Part shown: piece after piece, positions 56,501 to 64,000 of the stretch
Layout of the letters: each line of letters opens with the position of its first letter
How positions within the stretch are numbered: the stretch's first letter is position 1
Assembly (NCBI GenBank): GCA_032622095.1
Contig: CP136069.1
Span: forward strand, 66,985,319-67,049,318
Origin: Siphonodentalium dalli
Lineage: Eukaryota > Mollusca > Scaphopoda > Gadilida > Siphonodentaliidae
Direction: 5' to 3'
Length of the DNA: 64,000 bases
Program-made: the position numbers and the translations under genes
Notes under the pieces: generated by a model
What the model saw: only the letters and a program-made list of their open reading frames with translations
Database searches by the model: none
What the model was told of the DNA's origin: nothing

Positions 56501-59500
56501 AGTACAGGGCGGAATAAACGTACAGACTGGAAATATTAGTACCATACATCCTAACAAAATGCACCATCTGACTGGTTTACTGATGCCATGGGACAGAAAT
56601 AGTTTCGATGGATAGCCAGGTCTGTGAATCTACAGTGTGCTGATCACTGTCAACAATCAAGAGTTCATTTATCTATGAATAACACAATTTAAGATTGGTG
56701 AATTATTTCTTTTGGTTAATTTAATAAACGTACAGGACCAAATAACGATCGTACAGGTGGGAATTTTACCTCGATTTTAATAATCGTACATGTATGTTTA
56801 TTAGGCACTCAAGAGTAATCAAAAGAGACGATGACTGAGATTAATTCGATTATAGTGAGAACAAATGTTGCCATATGTATACAAATGTAAACATTTTTGC
56901 GAAGGTAGAGTATTGTGCCACCTATCTATAGAAAAAATGGAACCGCTCGCCCCAGATGGCCGCCAAAATGGCGGCCTAAACTCGAAAATTTGAATTTTTT
57001 GCATAATATCTAAGTTCAGTTCCTGTTGTTTGATAGTGGTTCCGACTGGCGATTTCAGTTAGTCTTATTCATGTTAACGAAGCATTGGAACAATGAAATA
57101 TACCATAAATGGGGTCCCAGACTCATCTACACCCTCAAAAATTCGATTTTACAGAACGCGGTGTAAAATTCCACAAACATCGCCATTGGGATTCCAGTCA
57201 TATATCAACAAGAAATGGACAGAACTGTACAATGTAAGTTGGGCACACCATTATCTATGAATACTCCAATTCAATGAAGCCAAAATGACGGTAAAATATG
57301 GAAAATGGCGGATATTTAGAATGGTCGTCGGAACAGCAAATATATGGGCATCGGTGGTCTAGTCAGGAAGCATCAGGCTACAATGGGTTTCTCAGTGATG
57401 GCGAAGTGGGAAAGGACAGGAAGGAAGAGCGAATAATCTGGGGTTTACTTAATGGGTGGGCAAGTTGGTTATCAGAGCTAGGTAGTTTCAAGGTGAAATT
57501 ATTTTCTTCAATATCAAGAGGAAAAATGAAAATTCCGCACGTACATTGTATACCCTTCACACTCCATGTGACAATTCCGTGTCATGCGACTGTGGGTATA
57601 TACATGTGGATAGAAACATTCTAGTAAATATATAGACGCATCGATATCTACTACACATTGAGTGAATTTCATCAATGATATGTAGACACAATGTGCGCCA
57701 CTGCTCGATCTGACACGTAGTCATAAACGTATCAACCATTTCGCTTGATGAACTGGTATTTCAAGGTTGTCATTGGATAGAAATGCCACATGAACATGGT
57801 GATCAACAACATGTTTGTCAAAGAAATGTGAACAATGAACATGTTCTCTTTTCCGGATGCTAGACAAACAAACTGCCACATAAGGCTTTCATCCATGCTT
57901 CATCAGAGCACGAAATAAGTGCAAATTAATGACATGAAAACTATCTCGCAATGATGGCCGAGCCCGAATAGTTAATATTTCGTCGCATCAGTGCTATAGT
58001 GTCGTAACCCACATTTTCAACTTTCCGAGAAAATGAAGGTTGAAGATTTCAGACAAAATTTCTCCTAATGTTGAAAAAACATGACGTATTGTTGTATTTA
58101 TCCCAATGACAACTGACATTAGCTGTCCATTGAACCAAATATTTTTCTGTTTACTCCCTCGTTTTCTTTTAAAAAGCAATAACTTGTTTGGAGATAAGAC
58201 CTTTTGGGTACGCCAACGACGATTGGTTTCCGTGCTGTAATGAAATTGTGCTAATAAATGCAGATTAAGCTCAATATGGTGGCAATCGCATGTGTCTATG
58301 AACTAAAAAGTGCCTATTCTAAATTATGAACATTTACCCAAATGATCACGTGACTAACATGTAGATACGACCATATAGCACACATTTTAGAAGTTACAAA
58401 CACAAATTAGAAGTCACGTGGACAACCTGAAGCATCCGATTTGGCTGCTGTTGGACATACGACCTTATAGCACGAATAATTGTAAAATATTGATGGAGAT
58501 ACGACATTTGTGTCATTGGTTTGTGTGAATATTTGCCATCCAATGCAAAAACAGTTTGGGCCATCGAATTGGATTTTTTCTCACGATTCGAATGGTATCA
58601 AATACTCATTTCCCGCCAAAATGGAGTTACGACATTTATTCATTATAGCACTGATGCGACGAAATTGTTCCAACCCGCGGGAAGCCACCAAAAGATTGAA
58701 AATAAATAGTTTTGATGTATATGAGCCACATAGATTAGCCAACTATCAACTGCATCCACTACTCACAACTTCCATTATATGACAAGCTGGGCAGAGTCTA
58801 CATTTTCGTTTTGGAAGCCATATTAGATAAAATTTATTGTTTCTTTTTTGTCTATTTGAGACGGAATGTTCACAAATAAAAGAAACGCTCAATTATTTTG
58901 TAGACAAGATCTGCTCATCCCTAAATATCAAATGTGACCAGAGCCCCAAAGCCGATTTTGGTTAAATTTCATACCGCATTCGTTAGAACTTATTAGTGAA
59001 GGACCGGAGTAAACTATGACCTAAACGATTAGACATGTCATTGCTGGAATGATCAGTTGACACGACCATTGAAATAGTATACCCATTGTTTCCCAGTTCA
59101 GAGAGCAAGAAGTGGTAAACAGAAGTGATAGAAAATAGTATTTTTCACATCGGGTGGCCATTTTGGGTACTGATTTTTAAGTTCATCCATAGAGCTAGCA
59201 TAATGACATCATAAAGAGGTATATATTCATATTTATTTAGTCAATTTTATTCATCAACCAATACTTATAATGGTTTGAATGACAATGTGAGCAATATCCG
59301 CCATTTTCCATATTTTGACCGCCATTTTGGCAGCCATTTTTAGCTCAACTTACTTTTGTAAGTTTGAGCTATTGCCATGGTTTGGCGTCCGTCGTCCGTG
59401 TGTCCTTGAACAATTTCCTTTGGTGCGGGCTACAGGTTGTACCTTTGGTCTGATCTTCATGAAATTTGTCATGAATGTTGACATTGACATGTAGATGGGA

Positions 59501-62500
59501 ACGAGTCATTTTGGGGTCAATCGGCCAAAAAACATGGCCGCTGGCAGCCATCTTGGATTTCAAGATTCAATCCATTGGCGCGGCCTACAGGTCGTACTGT
59601 TCGTCTGATCATCATGAAATTTGTCATTGATGTTAATAATGACATGTAGATGGGAACGAGTGATTTTGGGGTCGTTAGGATTTTACTCTTTGCATGACTA
59701 AATCCTTTGGCGCGGGCTACAGGTCGTTGTGTTGGTCGGAAGTTTATGAAATTTGTCATGGATGTTAACACTGACATGTAGATGGGAACGAGTGATTTTG
59801 GAGTCGTTCGGCCAAAAAACATGGTCACCAGCAGCCATCTTGGATTTTACTCTTTGCATGACTAAATCCTTTGGCGCGGGCTATAGGTTGCCTTTGGTCT
59901 AATCTTTATAAAATTTGTCATGAACGTTGACATTGACATGTAGATGGGAACGAATCATTGTGGGGTCATTCGGCCAAAAAACATGGCCGCCAGCAGCCAT
60001 CTTGGATTTTACTCTTTGCATGACTAAATCCGTTGGCGCGGGCTACAGGTCGTTGTGTTGGTCGGAAGTTTATGAAATTTGTCATGGATGTTAACACTGA
60101 CATGTAGATGGGAACGAGTGATTTTGGAGTCGTTCGGCCAAAAAACATGGCCACCAGCAGCCATCTTGGATTTTACTCTTTGCATGACTAAATCCTTTGG
60201 CACGGGCTACAGGTTGTACCTTTGGTTTGATCTTTATGAAATTTGTCATGAATGTTGACATTGACATGTAGATGGGAACTAATCATTGTGGGGTCATTCG
60301 GCCAAAAAACATGGCGGCCATCTTGGATTTCAAAATTCAATCCATTGTCGCGGTCTACAGGTCGTACTGTTCGTCTGATCATCATGAAATTTGTAGGTCG
60401 TAGCTTTGGTCAGATCTTCATAAAATTTGTCATGGATGTTAACAATTATACGTAGATGGGAACGAGTTCTTTTGGGGTAAAAAAAAATGGCCACCAGCAG
60501 CCATCTTGTATTTTACTCTTTGCATCACTAAATCCTTTGGTGCAGGTTAGACATTTCAATTAGCACCTTTCCTATTCCTCCATTTACTGTCAACCATTAA
60601 ATTATTCCCCTACCTAAGTTGAGCTACAGTGTCATTGACACTTTCATTAGACAAAGCGTCAATTTTGGTTTCACTGAATTGGAGTATCTATGCATAGATG
60701 ATGGTGTGCCCAACTTATATTGTACAGTTCTCTCCTTTTCTTGTTGATATATGACTGGAATCCCAATGGCGATTTTTGTGGAATTTTATACCGTGTTCTG
60801 TAAAATCAAATTTTTTAGGGTGTAGACTGGTGTAGATGAGTCTGGCACTAGGGCTGGGCGATATTGGCCCCAAAAAATATCGCGATATTATGGCGACAAC
60901 ATCGCGATACACGATATTATCGCGATATTATTTTGGTATATTACAATTGGTAAGTACAATGTACAATATATGCAATATTTCATAAATAAAGTTTGCACAA
61001 TACATCTCTACGTTTTATTTACGATTTGTGGGTCATGAGAGGTCGAGTAAATGTGTATTGAACAATTATCAGTAACATCACAGTATACATGTATATAATG
61101 ACCACTCGTCAGCAACAATTGACAGTTTGCCGACGGAGAAATAATAACTTTGAAACAAAGGGATATAATCATATAACACGGCCCACGTGCGTTTTCGCAT
61201 ACATTTTTTAGAGTTATATCCCTTTGACCATAGCGCTCAACACCATGCACACATTAAGCACCGCATTCAGTTTCAAATTGCCATTTTATTAATTCGTGAG
61301 GAATTGGTTGTTTGTGAGACTATATTTATCAGTGGTAATTGGTAGTTGGTAGCACCGTGGGACTTCAATGTCCATATACAGCAGCCCTGGGAATTAGCGT
61401 CGACAATGCCACAATGGGCAGTGCCCAGGCAAAAGCCGACGTGAAAATTTGAAATGAATTTGCGTCGGCATTTTTTTAGCTGAGGAAAATAAATAGAGAC
61501 AATCATGTTCAATTAGTTTGTGAATTTGACATTTGTTGAAGCGATAGCAATGCCATGATCCGTACGGCACATGTCCACAAAATCATTTTACTCGCAATTT
61601 GCACACCTTGAGACGATCAGCTAGACTAAGTGTGGTCAATATAAAATCTGACATCGTAATCCGTCTCCAAGCAACCGGTTACGGTTGATAGAGCAAGCTG
61701 CACCAACTTGAAAGGAGGTCATTGTGCCAGTCGCATGCGCGCGACATACCAATCTCACAGTGTAGCCAACTGATGCTAATAGTATCTCTTTGATGTGTCC
61801 GACGAAGCATATCCAACTTGACAAGCACGTGCTCCGATGTTTTAAAACGTTTTCGACTGCGTATTTCCGGGAAGTTTGGGACTATTATACTTACTCTAAC
61901 TTCGCTGTTTGTTGGGACCATATGATGGGTTTCAACCTACATGGAGAATATTACAACTTGGGACGGTATTACGATATTTTTATTTCAGACGATATTATTG
62001 ACGATATCAAAATTAAAACCGGGTATACCCGATATATCGTCATAGCGCCCAGCACTATCTGGCACCCCATTTATAGCATCTTTCATTGCTCCAATGCTGA
62101 ATTAACATGAAAAAGACTAATCACAGTCGGCAGTCTCAACCATTATCAAACATCAGGAACTGATCTTTAAGGTATTAGGCAAAAACTTCATATTTTCGAG
62201 TTTAGGCCGCCATTTTGGCGGCCATCTGGCGCGAGGGGTTCCATTTTTTCTATAGAAAGGTATAATAATGTTTTACCTTTGCAAAAATGTATACATATGA
62301 CAACATTTGTGCTCACTATAATCGAATTAATCTCAGTCAGAGTCTCTTTTGACTAATGGCAGCCATGTTGGTCGCCATCTTGGATCCTGAATTTTCCCCA
62401 AAGCGGATTTTGGATATGTTATACACGAGATTCTCCCGCGTTGAATGACACCAAAACCGCTTCTTTACCAATTTCTTCTGGGTCTAACCTTCCGACGACC

Positions 62501-63792
62501 ACACTATGATAAACAGGTTGACAGTATCAGATAAGGCCTAAACAAAAATTACCGGTGTTTCTGCTAACCCGACCGACTCATGTCCGAAACTGCCGACTGT
62601 CCAAATTTTGTGCTGATTTTATAAAAAAAATTAACACAAAAAAATTAACAAAATAAAAGTCTCCAAACAGAAATATAATAAGCCTTCATGAACATGTGCC
62701 GATTATTTGTAATACCTCTTGGTCTAGATTTCTATTTTGTTTTAAACTGTTCACCCACAATAAGTTGTGAACAGTTCAATTTGCATATTACAGGTCTCAA
62801 TTATGTAATTTAATATTACTAATTAATATACACATCAAACCTTGGACCACAGGTACATGTTAACTTAATTATTATTTTAAAGGTCATTACTGGGAATTAG
62901 AATATCAAGGAAATCAGGAATACAATCAGTTGTCCTGTTAAAGGTACTCTAAATCAGATTCTAATATGAGGCACTATATGACAGACATGAGTATGTATGT
63001 GGGATGTTATATATGCCCAATGAATTTAAATCACCGCTTTGTGGAAATTGGACTGATTATGCTGGATCCCGTCGGTGGGGAAAAAAAATTTAAATTAAAA
63101 GAAACAAAGAATTAATTCCATACCGACCTACCCTACACTGGAGGGGTCCCATTAGCAGAAACACTGGTACTATTTTTTTAGGCCTAATAGTGGTGAATAC
63201 TTTATTAATTGATTGACTTATACTGGTTTCGGATGGCCGCTTCTCAGTCTATGTAAACATACACTCAGATTCATACTGATACAGGGTATGTAGTTTACTC
63301 CAGACTGGCCGCATCTTTGATGTGATATCTATTATCATCCATCTCATGTAAAATACCCCCTCCCCATTTGTAGATTATCACTCAGTTGTTTTGTTTTATA
63401 TATATTGATAAATTGGGCCTATAATCGGCAAGGTCAATATATTTTTTGAGTCCCGCTCCAGCAGCATGTGCACCAGGCTTAATTTCACTGTTTCAACATC
63501 AAGAACAAGAAAACTCGCCTCACGTAGGAACTCTACTGGTAGATAGCCCGGCGTGTCTGATGTAAAAGTTTTTATTGTTTCCATTTTTCTGATTGACAGA
63601 TTCCCATTCAATAGAAAGGAGTCATTTGGTGTATGGCTACAGGTCGCTCGTGAAGTGAACGGTACAAAGTGGTCTCCGACTCATACATCTCTAGTCTGCT
63701 CAGGTCACTTCGAAGATAGTGATTTCGAATTAACAGGAAAATATACGAGACTTAAAGAGGGATCCTTTCCAACTCTACAGAATAAATCAGAG
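50449..63792 (+). CDS. THAP-domain protein, two identified exons (3' end not resolved)
   Basis: Exon 50449-50519 and exon 63600-63792 join in frame (AA|A, Lys) into a complete THAP zinc finger. The first gives MPSCCFENCKKKWKENDRDT, SFHK. The second gives FPFNRKESFGVWLQVAREVN, GTKWSPTHTSLVCSGHFEDS, DFELTGKYTRLKEGSFPTLQ. The C2CH ligands are Cys4, Cys9, then Cys and His of VCSGHF; the conserved Trp, Pro and terminal FPT are present. THAP domains bind DNA in the nucleus as transcription factors or transposase-derived proteins. The intron is 13.1 kb and full of transposons. The second exon ends in a strong donor (GAG|GTAAGG), so more exons should follow. The effector part is not seen, so function beyond DNA binding is unknown. 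Confidence 0.8.
50711..50806. mobile_element. Palindromic MITE in TTAA, nested in the outer element's terminal repeat
   Basis: TTAA at 50707-50710 and 50807-50810 flank two ~45-bp arms (TTTTAATATTTGGACATTTA with inverse TAAACATCCAAATATTAAAA) around TTCTAATGAA. It splits GGATTA from GGCCAAAG, which are adjacent in the other arm at ~55845. Confidence 0.8.
50828..53081 (-). mobile_element. MULE (Mutator-like) transposon, 2254 bp
   Basis: Exact 9-bp direct repeats CGAAAAATA at 50819-50827 and 53082-53090. Terminal inverted repeats of ~125 bp start GGGCTTCTAGACGTTTCG and GGTACAGGACGTTTCG and consist of tandem TGGTCGTTTCGTACCAT-like motifs. It encodes a decayed FLYWCH/MULE transposase on the minus strand. 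Confidence 0.88.
51246..52695 (-). pseudogene. FLYWCH/MULE transposase, broken
   Basis: Transposase of the surrounding MULE, which would cut and join its terminal repeats. Exon ~52614-52695 starts MSDFLSDVNCIDCSREVRPR with a Cys-rich finger; exon ~51577-52518 holds more Cys (IDWVCTAC), a FLYWCH zinc finger (HWWCSHRQKTGACPATI ... LHNH), and the MULE domain start (NWYIDGTFSIVRQPFHQLMT; Asp of IDGTF is the first catalytic acid). Exon 51246-51383 reads VFESLLKLLPEVERRGCYFH, WTQAV. Faults: a frameshift near 51870, loss of the segment with the second catalytic acid between LLPE and VERRGC, probable loss of part of the N-terminal finger, and no C-terminus after KKRRRIQ. It cannot be functional as read. 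Confidence 0.82.
53321..53497 (-). pseudogene. Reverse transcriptase C-terminal tail
   Basis: Reads YHARSRGHNQRYTQHHVRVD, AYKYSFFPSAIRMWNALS, EEAVAFRRNFQKEMLKTGY then TGA. RGHxQR and YSFFPxxIxxWN are the conserved tail of jockey/CR1 reverse transcriptases. Confidence 0.82.
53498..54110. other. Foreign block inside the retrotransposon
   Basis: Begins with about four copies of GGCTAACTGGGACCTT (53502-53565). Further in, GTCACGCATGTCTGGTTCT and a related GTCACGCCTGTCTGGTTCTG copy form a ~60-bp duplication (53790-53910). Not recognised. Confidence 0.5.
54112..54852 (-). pseudogene. Reverse transcriptase fragment, palm/thumb part
   Basis: Continues in another frame: [20 protein letters not shown] (block 4), RLIADDCLLYR with the ADD catalytic pair, then AKYLGVNIKEDVSWNDHV and SSTVWNPHTAENIEKLEKVQ, the thumb region typical of jockey/CR1 elements. 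Stops after ERRKDLIKKNKK. Confidence 0.88.
54789..55679 (-). pseudogene. Reverse transcriptase fragment, N-terminal part
   Basis: Reads TGPDGIPGRLLKTVASEITP, WKEAYITPLYKKGDKT, NYHPVSLTSICSKLLEHII, FQHGFRKNRSCETQLLLTVD, ALLDFSKAFDKVPHQRLL, WIKDFLSNRTQRV. These are RT blocks 0 to 3, with the first catalytic Asp in DFSKAFDKVPH. The frame is lost right after NRTQRV by a small indel near 54800-54850; no start codon of its own, as a stop lies just upstream. Confidence 0.88.
56245..57312. repeat. Left arm of a large inverted repeat
   Basis: Matches 59290-62510 in inverse, allowing for two insertions in the right arm: CTTGGTGTCATTCGACGCGG, TTTGGGGAAAATCCAGGATC, AGATTAATTCGATTATAGTG, CAAAAATTCGATTTTACAGA, TAAGTTGGGCACACCAT and AAAATATGGAAAATGGCGGA all recur inverted. 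Flank to flank the structure spans ~6.3 kb. Confidence 0.8.
56429..56815. mobile_element. 387-bp TA MITE inserted in the left arm
   Basis: CTCTTGAGTGCCTAATA and inverse TATTAGGCACTCAAGAG, TA on both sides (56427-56428, 56816-56817). The right arm of the inverted repeat has the undisturbed site (GCCATTAGTCAAAAG). The interior repeats GGAATAATAGTACAGG-like phrases. Confidence 0.82.
57313..59289. other. Centre of the inverted repeat; no gene recognised
   Basis: Holds a possible ~690-bp sub-element (57976-58665) whose ends TTTCGTCGCATCAGTGCTAT are inverted. Several short frames exist but none resembles a known protein. Confidence 0.45.
59340..60648 (-). repeat. GTAGCTCAACTT family element, inverted, inserted in the right arm
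   Basis: Read on the minus strand it runs from AATGAAAGTGTCAATGACAC to AAGTTGAGCTAAAAATG with about seven tandem units. The left arm lacks it (CCAAAATGACGGTAAAATAT), which defines its ends as those of a mobile unit. Confidence 0.82.
60849..62057. mobile_element. hAT-like nonautonomous element (1209 bp), exact 8-bp duplication
   Basis: TAGGGCTGGGCGATATTGG at the left; inverse of TAGTGCTGGGCGCTATGACG at the right. TCTGGCAC is exactly duplicated at 60841-60848 and 62058-62065. The left end is followed by several ATATCGCGATA dyads. No transposase recognised. Confidence 0.88.
62511..63599. other. End of THAP intron; nothing recognised
   Basis: Only an AAAGGTACTCTAAATC repeat end (~62940) is visible before the polypyrimidine tract and acceptor of THAP exon 2. 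Confidence 0.4.
63600..63792 (+). CDS. THAP gene, exon 2
   Basis: Acceptor tttttctgattgacag and donor CAGAG|GTAAGG. Encodes the remaining ~65 residues of the THAP finger (FPFNRK to SFPTLQNKSE). The frame stays open past the donor to a stop at 63982. A later in-frame acceptor-like site (tcaatgtccag, ~63871) would give a short tail IYSKMVKKNSFGQKSFKPIV. A retained-intron or third-exon ending is therefore possible but unproven. Confidence 0.83.
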
Positions 63793-64000
63793 GTAAGGGC
63801 AAATGTTTTGAATCTGTGTAAACTGTTAGCAAGGTTCGCGCTGTCGGTTTTCAATGTCCAGATTTATTCGAAAATGGTCAAAAAAAATTCATTTGGCCAA
63901 AAAAGTTTCAAGCCTATAGTTGAGCAGTCACCTCTCCATGTATCGCCAGATGCCATTGAAACCCTTACACCCATCAACAGTTAATCAGTAGTTACTCTGA

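Larger units (their letters stand above)
59290..62510. repeat. Right arm of the large inverted repeat, with two insertions
   Basis: Inverse of 56245-57312, interrupted by the GTAGCTCAACTT element (59340-60648) and the hAT-like element (60849-62057). Confidence 0.8.

Noticed and set aside
58510-58782. 90-codon plus-strand frame as a gene
   Set aside because: Two overlapping frames are equally open, no domain or splice context, and it overlaps a possible inverted-repeat element.
57313-59289. Large Polinton-like transposon inferred from long inverted repeats
   Set aside because: The centre holds no polymerase, integrase, ATPase or capsid-like frame, so only an inverted repeat is claimed.

Overview
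The window is from a eukaryotic nuclear genome, most likely an invertebrate animal. It is AT-rich, with small exons separated by long GT-AG introns. It carries a THAP zinc-finger gene and a PDZ/tandem-PH gene (animal-type architectures) and is packed with DNA-transposon relics and one jockey/CR1-like retrotransposon. I cannot name the species. Most long open frames here are repeat translations, not genes.

Two host genes can be reconstructed by hand, arranged head to head. (1) On the minus strand, 42151 down to 10177, eleven exons join in frame (2079 nt including stop) into a 692-residue protein. It has a long acidic/serine-rich N-terminus, one PDZ domain and two PH domains, with the stop immediately after the second PH helix. 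It looks like a cytoplasmic scaffold that binds C-terminal peptides and membranes; the closest architecture I know is PDZPH1. (2) On the plus strand, exon 50449-50519 and exon 63600-63792 together encode one complete THAP domain (C2CH DNA-binding zinc finger), split by a 13-kb intron. The gene continues towards or past the right edge.

Layout: 1-10 kb is intergenic, downstream of gene 1, with a 2.3-kb hAT-like element and many palindromic MITEs. 10.2-42.2 kb is gene 1; its introns hold a ~160-bp tandem repeat element (10.85-12.76 kb), a ~5.4-kb minisatellite of 85-bp units (14.8-20.3 kb), a 186-206-bp tandem array (24.6-25.4 kb), a 24-bp x7 array (30.4 kb) and dense MITEs. 42.2-50.4 kb is intergenic between the two gene starts and repeat-rich. 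50.5-63.6 kb is the THAP intron. It contains a nest of transposons (an outer element with 9-bp target duplication holding a TTAA-flanked MITE, a 2.25-kb MULE with its own 9-bp duplication and a decayed FLYWCH/MULE transposase, and a broken reverse transcriptase), then a large ~1-kb-armed inverted repeat whose arms carry three further insertions.

The main message is transposon archaeology. At least four insertions have exact 8- or 9-bp target duplications (a fifth has 7/8), two have an undisturbed comparison site in another copy, and MITE ends lie 20-50 bp from six of the eleven exons of gene 1. No previously undescribed defence or biosynthetic system was found.
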